From the NCBI GenBank assembly GCA_965204165.1, contig OZ241969.1, positions 2,356,001-2,420,000 of the forward strand: a DNA stretch of 64,000 bases, written 5' to 3'. This DNA is from VYFG01 sp965204165. Lineage in GTDB: Bacteria; Pseudomonadota; Gammaproteobacteria; Arenicellales; Poriferihabitantaceae. The translations under genes were made by a program, and so were the position numbers. The notes below the pieces were generated by a model that saw only the letters and a list, made by a program, of their open reading frames with translations, searched no databases and had not been told where the DNA came from. Every line of letters begins with the position of its first letter. The first letter of the stretch is position 1. Below are positions 1 to 8,849 of the stretch, piece by piece.

Positions 1-989
1 CATTCAGGTAAGCTGAGTCAGTGGCAACGCGTTCCGGAATCGTCTCGGTGATCAGTTGCCTGATTCGGTCTTCGTCTTCCCAATCGATATTGCCGAACAG
101 ATCGTTGAACTGGCTGATGATGTTCGATAAACGGTCCATCTCGGGGTCGGCCTGGTGTCCACCTCCACTGGTAGGTACAGGTTCAACTTTCCCATCCTCG
201 TCGGGCAAACGGATTTTCTGTATCGCCTGTATCTCGACGCGGTAACTCTCCATATCGATAGCCTCAAGTATTCCCCTGGACAGATCCGTATCCTTCGGGG
301 CCGGCAGCTTGGGAATCAGGAAGTTGAGAAATATCGAACGCACCTCCCAGGCGGAATGGGTCCAGGGCAGCACACAGGAGAGGAAGTTGTAGGCCCGAAC
401 GAACGCCTTGGCCTTGCCCTTGAAATCCACCTGCTGATCCTCGTCCAGATCCTGTCGGTAGACGGCTACACAGGCATCCAGAATCGGGTCGATCTGGTCT
501 CGGCCAGCATCGCCCAAGTATCGTTTAACAAGATCCTCGACCTGGTCAGGCGTGTAGACCTGGGCATTATCCAGGTCGGCCTGAAGGTCATGCAGCCTGT
601 TTGGGTCTGTTTCATCGGAAAGGATGGTTGAGCGGTAAAAAGGCGTGAACGCCTCTCGAACCGTCTCCGCATCGTTCTGGAAATCCAGCACAAACACATC
701 GTGTTTTTTCGGGTGTGCACGATTGAGGCGGGATAGGGTCTGTACCGCCTGGATACCCGACAGGGTCTTGTCCACATACATGGTGTGGAGCAGGGGTTCG
801 TCGTATCCCGTCTGGAACTTGTCGGCGCAAACGAGAAACCGGTACGGGTGCCCCTGAAACTTCTTTGCGATACTGTTGGAAGGAAATCCGTTGAGTGAGG
901 CTTCGCTCACCTTTGATCCACCGAAATCCCGTTCACCCGAGAAGGCCACGATGGCCTGATAGGGGCTCTTGCGTTCGACCAGATATTTA
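1..989 (-). pseudogene. hsdR: Type I restriction endonuclease HsdR, C-terminal fragment (runs off window)
   Basis: Reading the minus strand from about 989 down to 1 gives an uninterrupted frame that starts YLVERKSPYQAIVAFSGE and includes FQTGYDEPLLHTMYVDK and LSRLNRAHPKKHDVFVLDF. These are the second helicase (motor) lobe and the start of the C-terminal region of HsdR. It continues exactly where the fragment at 2774-4627 stops (FNAIRK then YLVERK), so the two pieces were one gene. The IS at 990-2774 separates them. The fragment has no start codon or ribosome-binding site of its own and continues past the window edge. HsdR is the ATP-dependent translocase and nuclease subunit of type I systems; split like this it should not function. 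Confidence 0.9.
984..989. repeat. Target site duplication, left copy (TATTTA)
   Basis: The TATTTA abutting the left end of the IS is repeated at 2775-2780 on the right side. It is part of the hsdR coding sequence. Confidence 0.88.
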
Positions 990-2774
990 GTGTCAGACAG
1001 AAAACCCCGATTTCCGACGGATTCCCGGCGTGAAAATATTTCGCCAGCATCCAGTCATTGAGTGACTCTATGGATTTCCGGGAAACAGTAGAGGGAATTG
1101 ATTGTCAGGGTGTTTCGGCCTGATTTCGGACATTGGGCTCCATGCCCACCCTGTCGGGGCGGGACTTTCAACTTCAGCTGACGAAAGCCGATCCGTCATG
1201 CCGCCCGTCGTCGCCGCTCGGCCTCACGGGCCCTGTCCCGGATCATCCGTCCGACGCGATGCACGTTGCATGCCAGTATCGACAGCGCCACCGTCCGCTC
1301 GAACCCCTCCACGCCATGGCTGCGCACACGGTCCAGACCCCGGTGCTCCAGATTGTGGATCGCCGACTCGATCGCCGGATGCTGTTGCCGGGCCGCCCGG
1401 AACACGGAGCCCGTCTCACGCACCCGGTCAGCCTGCGTCCAGCGGCCCTTGCGGGGCAGGACATTGTCCTCCAGCAATTCATCCAGGCAACGGCGATTCT
1501 CCGGACTGTGAAACCCCTTGTCGAAACTGCAAAGCCCCAGGTCCGGATACTTCCCCCTGGCCTCCTCCACCATCGGCACCGCGATCTCCACATCGCTTTC
1601 CTTCCACATCACCCGATGGTGCAGCAGCAGGCCGTGCTGGTCTTCCAGAACGCAGACCGGAACCCCCAGTTCCACCGGGCGGCCCACCTTCCCCTTCGAG
1701 ATCCAGCGCGTATGGGGCTCGAAGATCGAGTAGATCTTCTCGCCCTGGGGAATCGTCTCCCCCCGCAGCAACCGACGGTCCACCTGGTCCGAAAGCCGGG
1801 CGGCATACCACAGATACTGCCGGATCCGGTTCATCCGAACCAGCCGGCACTCCACCCTTGCCATCCCGGCAAGAACATCCAAAGTGCCATCGGCCTGGGC
1901 AATCAATTGCCGGGCGGCATCGAGAAAACCCTTCACCCGCTCCGGGCGGCCGTGCGCATCACGCGCCCGTCGAACCCCGTTGAACAGGCGCTTCAGCTTC
2001 CTGCGCCGGTCCTTCGCCTGGCGCCACCCCGAAACCCCGTCCTCCAGGGCCGCCTCCTGCATCAGGCCAAGCAACTTGCGCAGCGCATCCCACAACAGAC
2101 CCGTATCCGTCGGGTAATGCACATCCGTTTCCACCACGAAGGAATCACACCGACCGCGCAACCAGTCTCCAGGCTTTTTTTTTGACACCCGGTGGCCCGA
2201 TTCCACCACCAGTTCTCCAACCTTCGACAGCACCCCCGGCGTCAGCAGGCTGACGTTGTCCTTGATCTGCTGCACCGAATAACTCTCGTCCGAGTACACA
2301 CTGTGCCCCAGCATCTGGCGGATCACGTCATAGTGGTTCACCAGTCCCTCAAGACGGTCGAAGTCGCAGTTCAGTCCCTGCTTCAGGATCGCCATCACCA
2401 GAATCGACCACAAGTGCATCCCCGGCCTGCCAGTGTCCAGGTCCACATCCGGCAGAACCTCGCGCTCCAGCAGGTCGAACAGACGGTTGCGCAATGACTC
2501 GTCGGTATACAGATGCTGCAGGCCGATCAGGAGCGCGGGGATATCGTCCCGGGATTTCGGGTCGATCCGGATATCGGCAATCTGGCATGCGCCGATCTCC
2601 AGTTGGGGATGGAGGGTATGTCTCATCGGGTAGGGACCAGGGCGAAGATTCGGGAAAAACCAGCAAATTCCCCATGATTTTACCATCCAGCCGATGAATC
2701 CGGGACATCTTCATCACGCCGATTTCCCGATTACACCTTTCCAATCAGCAATATATGGGTTTTCTGCCGGACAC
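990..2774 (-). mobile_element. Insertion sequence inside hsdR (ISNCY/ISDol1-like), 1,785 bp
   Basis: The element has near-perfect terminal inverted repeats: GTGTCAGACAGAAAACCC at 990-1007 matches the reverse complement of 2757-2774 at 16 of 18 positions. It is flanked by the 6-bp direct repeat TATTTA (984-989 and 2775-2780). Removing the element and one TATTTA copy joins the hsdR codons in frame as Ala-Ile-Arg-Lys-Tyr-Leu-Val. It carries one transposase gene on the minus strand. Known elements of the ISDol1 group make 6-7 bp duplications, which agrees; the group assignment is from memory of family features and is less certain than the boundaries. Confidence 0.92.
1196..2626 (-). CDS. DDE transposase of the IS in hsdR
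   Basis: This is a DDE-type transposase with the layout of the IS5-like/ISNCY (ISDol1) group. Candidate catalytic acidic residues are the Asp in VVETDVHYPTDT, the Asp in LCSFDKGFHSPE and the Glu in IHNLEHRGLD near the C terminus. The open frame extends 20 codons upstream to 2686, but the start MRHTLHPQLEIG at 2626 is preferred because homologues of this type begin there; no clear ribosome-binding site precedes either start. The gene is intact, ends in an Arg/Ala-rich tail, and is the only gene of the element. It should cut and join the inverted repeats at 990-1007 and 2757-2774. Confidence 0.85.
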   Translation of the reverse strand: MRHTLHPQLEIGACQIADIRIDPKSRDDIPALLIGLQHLYTDESLRNRLFDLLEREVLPDVDLDTGRPGMHLWSILVMAILKQGLNCDFDRLEGLVNHYDVIRQMLGHSVYSDESYSVQQIKDNVSLLTPGVLSKVGELVVESGHRVSKKKPGDWLRGRCDSFVVETDVHYPTDTGLLWDALRKLLGLMQEAALEDGVSGWRQAKDRRRKLKRLFNGVRRARDAHGRPERVKGFLDAARQLIAQADGTLDVLAGMARVECRLVRMNRIRQYLWYAARLSDQVDRRLLRGETIPQGEKIYSIFEPHTRWISKGKVGRPVELGVPVCVLEDQHGLLLHHRVMWKESDVEIAVPMVEEARGKYPDLGLCSFDKGFHSPENRRCLDELLEDNVLPRKGRWTQADRVRETGSVFRAARQQHPAIESAIHNLEHRGLDRVRSHGVEGFERTVALSILACNVHRVGRMIRDRAREAERRRRAA

Positions 2775-4627
2775 TATTTACGAATGGCATTGAAGTACTG
2801 GATGGCGCGTTGGACGCCACTGGTCACTACCATTGCCCGGGCCTCTCCGCCAATCTTGCGTTTGGACAGCACCTGGTCGTGAAAATGGTCTACCATGATC
2901 TCGGCCTTGAGGCGAATTGCATGGTCGTGGCTCTCAACGTAACGTCGCAGTTTCTTCCGCGCCCTGCCTGCATCGAATTCCGGGTCGTCCTCTATGGTCT
3001 TGGTCAGCCTGTAGTAGCTAGTTACCGGGGTATAGTGAGCGAGTACACTCAGAATGAAGCCTTCATCGATCGCCTGCTTCATGGTGTAGCGGTGGAAGGC
3101 GTGGTGTTTGACTGTGCCGTCCGGTTGTGGGTCGGGCGCGCCGAAGATTTCCAGTGTCTTGTTCTTCGGTGTGGCGGTGAACGCGAAATAGCTGGCATTG
3201 CGGAGCAGCTTGCGTGATTCCATCAGCCGGTTGATCTGGTCTTCGAACGTCTCCTCTTCCCCTTTTGCTCCTGACTCGGACAGTGCCTGCGCCATTGCGG
3301 CGCTGGTGCGCCCGCCCTGGCTGGAGTGTGCCTCATCGATGATAATGGCGAACCGCCGTCCACGCTGCTCATTGCCAATCTCGTCTAGGATAAACGGGAA
3401 TTTCTGGACCGTGGAGATGATGATTTTCTTGCCTGACTCGATGAAGCGCCTGAGGTCGCCCGAACGTTCTGCATGGCCCAAGGTGGCAGTAACACTGGCG
3501 GTTTGCCGGATGGTGTCATTGATCTGCCGGTCGAGAATCCGGCGGTCGGTGACGACGATAATGGAATCGAAAATCAGATTTCCATCCTTTTCAAGCCTGA
3601 TCAACTGGTGGGCCAGCCAGGCGATGGAGTTACTTTTCCCGCTTCCGGCCGAATGCTGGATCAGGTAGCAATGGCCCTCGCCATGTCCGGCAGCGTGTTC
3701 CAGCAAGCAGCGAACTGCGTCGATCTGGTGGTAGCGGGGCCAGATCTGTTTTCGGGTCTTCCTTCCTGTGTCATTGTCGCGGGTCTCCACCAGTTGGGCG
3801 TAGTTCTCAAGGATGTCGGTCAGGCTCTCCGGGGTAAGCACCTCCCGCCATAGATAATCAGTCTTGAGTCCATCAGGATTGGGTGGATTGCCGGCGCCGT
3901 CGTTCCAGCCACGGTTGAATGGCAGGAACCATGATTTCTTTCCTTCAAGATGGGTGCAGAAACGCACTTCGGATTCATCCACGGCAAAGTGGGCAACGCA
4001 GCGTCCAAGCCCGAACAGCTTTTCATGTGGGTTGCGGTCCTTCCGGTATTGCTCGATCGCATCCGCCACGGTCTGCTTGGTGAGATTGTTCTTGAGTTCG
4101 AAGGTGATGACCGGGAGGCCATTGATGAAGAGAACGATGTCCAGCGCCCGCTGGGCTTCGTCGCGGCTGTACCGAAGCTGACGGGTGATGGTGAAGCGAT
4201 TCTGTGCGAAGCGTTCCTTCGCCCGTTCATTGTCGGGTGATGGAGTGCCGTAGAACAATGCGAGATCGTGGGCACCGTGCCGGACACCGTGGCGCAGTAC
4301 GTCAATTATGCCTCGCTTCGTAATCTCCCCTTGCAGCCGTGCGAGGAACTTGCGTCGTATCGGGCCATCTTCGTTTAGTGCCAGTGATTCCGCCTCCTTG
4401 GGTTGAGTAGTGCGCAGAAAGGAACCCAACTGGTGGTGATCGACACAGTATTCGCGGTCATAATCCTTCCAGTGTCCACCAAGCCAGCCTGTTCCGCCGT
4501 GATCGGGCTCTGGTTGCTCAATGGTCTCCGAGTGCGGACTGCAGGGATGTCCTGCAATAGTGGTGCAGATCAGGCGTTCGAGCCCCTGTTCGCTGGTATC
4601 GGTGGCCACGTTCTCGGTATTTGTCAA
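2774..4627 (-). pseudogene. hsdR: Type I restriction endonuclease HsdR, N-terminal fragment
   Basis: Residues 1-617 of HsdR remain. They include the PD-(D/E)xK nuclease core (Asp163, then Glu177 and Lys179 in FELKN), Walker A HSAGSGKS near residue 325-332 and the DEAH box (IIDEAHSS) near 429-436. HsdR translocates DNA using ATP and cuts it when the HsdM/HsdS complex finds an unmethylated site. The frame stops at a TAG formed by the IS junction at 2774-2776, removing the rest of the motor and the C-terminal HsdM-binding region, which lie at 1-989. The start at 4627 directly abuts the stop of the DUF5615 gene, showing that hsdR was the last gene of the operon. Truncated HsdR could in principle still be made but should not restrict DNA. 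Confidence 0.93.
2775..2780. repeat. Target site duplication, right copy (TATTTA)
   Basis: Second copy of the 6-bp duplication made when the element at 990-2774 inserted into hsdR. Confidence 0.88.
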
Positions 4628-4945
4628 TCAGATCGATACTTCCGTCACTTCACCAGGGCGCGCTTCTTCAATGGCTGCCCGGATTTCTTCCGTCCGAAGG
4701 CGCACTTTGGGCCAGGCGGGGGATTGCAGCACGACAATCGCCAGCGTCCTGCCCTTGAGGTTCTGCTGATAGCGCATGTTCTTGTCCGTGGTCACGATGA
4801 CACTGTATCCTTCCTCTTCGGCCTTGCGGATCAGTTCACCATTTTCCAGCATCTCCCAACCATTCTCCGCAGATCGATCCACGGAATGTTCAGGAAGATG
4901 GTGTCGGAGTGGCGCTGGGGTTCCGTGGTCGAACAGGATCTTCAT
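4628..4945 (-). CDS. DUF5615-family PIN-like protein (putative toxin)
   Basis: The 105-residue product begins MKILFDHGTPAPLRHHLPEH and contains IVTTDKNMRYQQNL. This is the pattern of DUF5615 (Mut7-C/PIN-like fold) proteins, with the early Asp and the T-D-K motif as likely metal or RNA contacts. Such genes commonly sit directly after a DUF433 gene as a putative toxin-antitoxin pair, exactly as here (the DUF433 gene ends 2 bases upstream). Family membership is well supported by sequence and pairing; toxin activity is inference. Its place between hsdS and hsdR suggests that the pair stabilises the restriction locus or has been co-opted by it. Confidence 0.8.
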   Translation of the reverse strand: MKILFDHGTPAPLRHHLPEHSVDRSAENGWEMLENGELIRKAEEEGYSVIVTTDKNMRYQQNLKGRTLAIVVLQSPAWPKVRLRTEEIRAAIEEARPGEVTEVSI

Positions 4946-4947
4946 GT

Positions 4948-5169
4948 TCAGGCAGTGGATTTGAGGTATTCCGCTTCATGCTTGAGTACGGACGCCACCT
5001 GCCAGGCTTCGACTTCGGGATACCATTCCAGGAATTCCTTCACCGTGGCGCCACTCTCCAGATTTTCGAATAGTGCGTAAACCGGAACCCTCGTCCCGGT
5101 GAAGGCCCAAGCACCGCTGATTTTACGGGGGTTGCGCTCCACCGCCTTGCATTTTGTCCAGTTGGTCAT
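4948..5169 (-). CDS. DUF433 domain protein (putative antitoxin)
   Basis: This 73-residue protein has the typical DUF433 layout: an N-terminal segment with ISGAWAFTGTRVPVYALFENL followed by the helical part VKEFLEWYPEVEAWQVASVL. DUF433 proteins are small helix-turn-helix-like partners of DUF5615 proteins and are regarded as antitoxins and DNA-binding autoregulators. Its start overlaps the end of hsdS by 4 bases and it lies 2 bases before the DUF5615 gene, so it is translated within the restriction operon. No separate promoter was recognised. Confidence 0.82.
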   Translation of the reverse strand: MTNWTKCKAVERNPRKISGAWAFTGTRVPVYALFENLESGATVKEFLEWYPEVEAWQVASVLKHEAEYLKSTA

Positions 5170-6638
5170 GATATTGTCTCCTGTTCATTGTCGTGTCGTT
5201 TGGTCAGTAAATATTGTTCTGACAGGATTGAATTTACTCCATCTTCGTGTGATTTCGGATCAATTTGCGGCAGTTCCGCGGCTGCTTCGCGGACGTCAAG
5301 CTTGCCGGTGACAACATCTGCGATCAGGCGGGTGCGGTATTCCCGAAGGAGACCAATCTGACTCTGTGCACAAGCGATTCCATGGTCAACCGACTTCGAT
5401 TTTATGTCAAGATAATTGACCAGCCTTTCCTGCTCATCTCGAGTTGGAAATGGGAACCGGTGTGCACGCAATTTATCTCCAGTTAAATGTGAAATAGTGC
5501 TTTCATGCCCGTCGTCAAATGCGTTTCTCTGTACTGCTGTTCTCAGTGAGTAGCACATGAATCGAGGCAGATCTCGGTCAAAATCCCGAGGACGGAGTCT
5601 ATGTAGCGCTTTCTGAAAGCCGCAGAGGTTCAACCCTCCCGACCATATTGCACAACGACCTACCTCTCCGCCTTCACACACAAGCAAGTCCCCCGACCGA
5701 ACGGTATAACGCCCATATTCGGTCGGTAAAATGTCCATGCTTGGCAGTTCTTGAAGGTTGATATGGTCCCACTGGACGTCGATATTCCTAAGGTAGGGAA
5801 CCAAGTACTCTCCCGTAATTTTCTTTGTGTCCAACATCTTCCCAAGGCACTGCGAATACCTGAATCGAAGGGCAGTCACATCCCAGTGCCTAGGTACATC
5901 TCCCAGCCACTCAACGCCTGAGGGCTTATATTCTGGATATGGCTGACCCGTTCGGACATCTATCTGGCCAGTGACAGCTTGGTGAATGATCGTTTGTTTC
6001 TGCTCTTCCAGAAGTGCAATCAGTTTTTGTTTGGCGCGGATGTAGCGGTCGATCTGATTGGTGGTGTGGTCTAGGAAGCGGGCGATGGCGGTTTGTTCGG
6101 TGAGGGGCGGCACGGGAAGGTATGTGGACTTGATGGCATTTTGGGATAGTCCGAACCTTGTCACTCCGTTCGCACGAACGTGGAGCTGAGAGGCGATGAT
6201 TGAGGACGATAACGCTGCGCTCAGAAACTCTCCGCAAGTCGCTGTTGTCTTCGGCCGAATCAACGCCAAGTGATAGCCACATACAAGGTTTCGGTCCGTG
6301 CTTTCCACAAATGCCGGCACTCCGATGTCATTCCACGTTTCCGAGTCCTTGGTTATCAGCACGTCCCCAGTCACGAGCCTAAATCGGTTAACTTCGTCGT
6401 CGGTCGCTGTTGCCCGCATGAAATTCATGTTGGAGCGAATTCGGTCATTGTGGTAAACGTCTGAATAGTTGCACAGACGAACTGCAGTTTCGTGTTTCTT
6501 CGAGTGTTTATCGACGTTACTGAAGCGCACATCAGCAATGTTGCGAAGCCGTCTCACATTCCAATGAGACGGAACCTCTCCCAGCCATACGACGCCGGAT
6601 GGTTTTATCTCAATATAAGGTTTGAGTTCGGACATCAC
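5166..6638 (-). CDS. hsdS: Type I restriction-modification specificity subunit HsdS
   Basis: The 490-residue protein shows the two-repeat HsdS architecture. Each target-recognition domain opens with a similar sequence (KPSGVVWLGEVPSHW near residue 12 and KPSGVEWLGDVPRHW near 237). A conserved helical spacer (RFLDHTTNQIDRYIRAKQKL) precedes the second half and a similar helix closes the protein. HsdS recognises the two halves of the bipartite DNA target for methylation and cutting. The gene overlaps its neighbours by 4 bases on each side and appears intact. With hsdM and hsdR both interrupted it has no complete local partner, though it could work with another HsdM encoded elsewhere. Confidence 0.93.
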   Translation of the reverse strand: MMSELKPYIEIKPSGVVWLGEVPSHWNVRRLRNIADVRFSNVDKHSKKHETAVRLCNYSDVYHNDRIRSNMNFMRATATDDEVNRFRLVTGDVLITKDSETWNDIGVPAFVESTDRNLVCGYHLALIRPKTTATCGEFLSAALSSSIIASQLHVRANGVTRFGLSQNAIKSTYLPVPPLTEQTAIARFLDHTTNQIDRYIRAKQKLIALLEEQKQTIIHQAVTGQIDVRTGQPYPEYKPSGVEWLGDVPRHWDVTALRFRYSQCLGKMLDTKKITGEYLVPYLRNIDVQWDHINLQELPSMDILPTEYGRYTVRSGDLLVCEGGEVGRCAIWSGGLNLCGFQKALHRLRPRDFDRDLPRFMCYSLRTAVQRNAFDDGHESTISHLTGDKLRAHRFPFPTRDEQERLVNYLDIKSKSVDHGIACAQSQIGLLREYRTRLIADVVTGKLDVREAAAELPQIDPKSHEDGVNSILSEQYLLTKRHDNEQETIS

Positions 6639-8467
6639 GACTCCGCCTCTTGTGCTAGTCGTTTCGGATTCCAGAGATGTTCGGCAATGTGCTGATACAG
6701 TTCCTGTCGCAAGTCCAGATCAGCCCTACGAAACTCGGAATGACCACGGAACGGCAATCCGCTTGAGCGCACGAAAGCGTTGAACCCCGGGTCTCGCTCG
6801 TATGCGTCCTCGTGGAGGCTCTGAGCCAACAGGTTGTGCTTCAAGTAGTGACCGCGCTTCTTCGCATAGGGAAGGTCGCCGTAGCTGGCGTTGAAGCTCT
6901 TCGGCAACAACAACAGCCCTCCGATCCGATTGCGATACTCCGCGAAATCCGCCGGATGATCGAACTCGCCGGTGTGGCGTTCCGGATGATCAGCCCAAAT
7001 GTGCTCGACCTCGTAAGGGTCTCGTGTGTTCCGGCTGACATACTCCTGGTATCGAGAAGAACGTCCGGACCGCGTTTCAACGAAGTCTGTCATCCGCGCA
7101 AGCAAGCGGTGAATCCTCGGCCCGTTCGTGCCATGGAGGCTGAACCGGCCGTTCGTAATAAACGTCTCGGTCTCCTCAGCCAGTCGTTCCTGTAGAGTGC
7201 TCGCCAAATCGGGCGCATCCTTACCGCGGATTTCGCGCATGACCACGAACATGGCATACTGCATGGCCGAGTAGCCGATCGCACGCCAGTTCCAGAGTCG
7301 CCTACTGATGAGAATATCGAGAAATGCCGATACGACGCGCAGCTTTCGTAGAATATCCTCTTCTCGATCATCGCGCCTCAAGGGTGACAGCAGCACGGGG
7401 TACTGCAGGGTATAATTGTGCCCTGCGCAGAAATGGACCGATTCCAGTCCGGCGGTCAGGGTCTCCGCAGCTTCGCGCAGGCGGGCGTACCAGTGACTAT
7501 AAAAGGTAAAATCCTCTTCGATGAATCGGGTGAACTCTGCGCCTGAAGACAGACCTAGGCTTTTCTCCCGTTCACGTACCCAGCGATGAAATTCCGTACC
7601 GATGCGATCGAAGTCGCGTGGTTCCGCCCCTCGTTTCCGCTCCCGGATGCTTGACGCATGCTGGCTACGTAGCCAGGCCTTGATTGCGTCTGCGTCTTCC
7701 TCCTTTCCGAGATTCTGTAACTTGGTGATCCGTGTACGCCATAGCCGATTTGCTCTATTGCGGTGCTCAGGATCTTCGATGTTTGCGAGAAGATAACCCT
7801 TCAACATGTCCGTAGGCGTAAGTGAGAGCCCGCGATCATTCATAGTTTCGAATATCGTGTAGGCGTCAGCATCCGAATACGCAGTGATCTCCACCATGTA
7901 GACGTTTTCGATCAACCAATCCGAGAAATAAGCTAGGGCGGGGCCGCGAAGGTCTTCTGGAAACAAATCCATCACGTCCTGAAAGCGACTGAGAATGTTG
8001 ATGACTGACTCGGGCTGCTCTGCCCCGTCCATGGTGTTGCCGGAGAACAGCGCATCCATACAATCCGCTCGTTCTTCTACATCGAGGTTGAATGAGCGTC
8101 TGCCGTACTTGCTCGAGAAGATCAGATCGGCAATCTGTGTTTTCTGCTCGTCGTCGCTGAGGAGTCGATAGATGTGAATGAGCAGCAGCGATAGGGTTGT
8201 CAATCTCTGTTGGCCATCAATGATGAACTTTCGGCCGCCCTTGTTACTGATGATGATCGAGCCTAGGAAGTAGTGCCCGTAATGTTCAACGGCGCTGCGT
8301 TCGTGGCCAATTTCATAGCTATTGACGAATGTCTCAGCTAGATCGTCAATCAGTTCCGCGACTTGTTTCGTTGCCCATCGGTATTCCCGTTGGTAGTAGT
8401 CGATAGAGAACTTCGTACCTCCCAACAGGGATCGAAGGTTTTTTGCGTCGCCATCGATCTCTCTCAC
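6635..8467 (-). CDS. DUF262/DUF1524 protein, GmrSD-like type IV restriction nuclease
   Basis: The 610-residue protein has an N-terminal DUF262 domain with QREYRW near residue 27 and the ParB-like nucleotide-hydrolysis motif IDGQQRLTTL near residue 84. The C-terminal DUF1524 His-Me-finger region contains VEHIWADHPERH near residue 490 and NRIGGLLLLPKSFN. This is the layout of GmrSD, BrxU and related enzymes, which use an NTP and attack modified phage DNA. Its ATG overlaps the hsdM stop by 4 bases and its stop overlaps the hsdS start by 4 bases, so it is embedded inside the type I operon. The gene itself is intact. Nuclease activity is inferred from domain content. Confidence 0.87.
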   Translation of the reverse strand: MREIDGDAKNLRSLLGGTKFSIDYYQREYRWATKQVAELIDDLAETFVNSYEIGHERSAVEHYGHYFLGSIIISNKGGRKFIIDGQQRLTTLSLLLIHIYRLLSDDEQKTQIADLIFSSKYGRRSFNLDVEERADCMDALFSGNTMDGAEQPESVINILSRFQDVMDLFPEDLRGPALAYFSDWLIENVYMVEITAYSDADAYTIFETMNDRGLSLTPTDMLKGYLLANIEDPEHRNRANRLWRTRITKLQNLGKEEDADAIKAWLRSQHASSIRERKRGAEPRDFDRIGTEFHRWVREREKSLGLSSGAEFTRFIEEDFTFYSHWYARLREAAETLTAGLESVHFCAGHNYTLQYPVLLSPLRRDDREEDILRKLRVVSAFLDILISRRLWNWRAIGYSAMQYAMFVVMREIRGKDAPDLASTLQERLAEETETFITNGRFSLHGTNGPRIHRLLARMTDFVETRSGRSSRYQEYVSRNTRDPYEVEHIWADHPERHTGEFDHPADFAEYRNRIGGLLLLPKSFNASYGDLPYAKKRGHYLKHNLLAQSLHEDAYERDPGFNAFVRSSGLPFRGHSEFRRADLDLRQELYQHIAEHLWNPKRLAQEAES

Positions 8468-8849
8468 TGTACGTGCCCCCCGATGAATTGATCAAGTAGT
8501 CCCTTGGTTTTCGCATCAATTTCTAGGATGTCTGCTCTGATTTCCTCCAGTGTGCGCATCGGCTCCGGCTTGTAGAAATAGCGATTGAAGCTGATTTCAT
8601 ATCCCGTCTTTATGCTGCTCGGCACATACCATGCATCCGTCGCATAAGGCAGCACTTCGCGCTTGATGAATACTTCGATTCCGCCCAACTCCTGCAATGG
8701 TATCTGCTCTGTGTCCCGTATCTCTGAATCAGGTTCATACTCAACCACAGCAGGCCGACTGTTGATTGTAGTCGCGAACAGGCCGCGCAACGGATCAGCT
8801 TCAGTACCCCGCTTGTGAATTTTCCTGATGACGGGTGGTGCATATTCAC
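8464..8849 (-). pseudogene. hsdM: Type I methyltransferase HsdM, C-terminal fragment
   Basis: The frame contains EYAPPVIRKIHKRGTEADP, PLRGLFATTI and a C-terminal helical part, which match the end of HsdM. It continues the frame of the fragment at 10470-12075: without the IS the junction reads Gly-Glu-Arg-Ser-Glu-Tyr-Ala-Pro-Pro-Val. The open frame extends to 8874 only because it reads into the IS end. Its stop overlaps the start of the GmrSD-like gene by 4 bases. Confidence 0.9.
8841..8849. repeat. Target site duplication, left copy (CATATTCAC)
   Basis: The 9-bp sequence CATATTCAC directly flanks the left end of the IS at 8850 and recurs at 10470-10478. Confidence 0.88.

Noticed and set aside
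1102..2185. Long plus-strand open frames inside the IS in hsdR
   Set aside because: They are antisense to a clear DDE transposase and lack family similarity.
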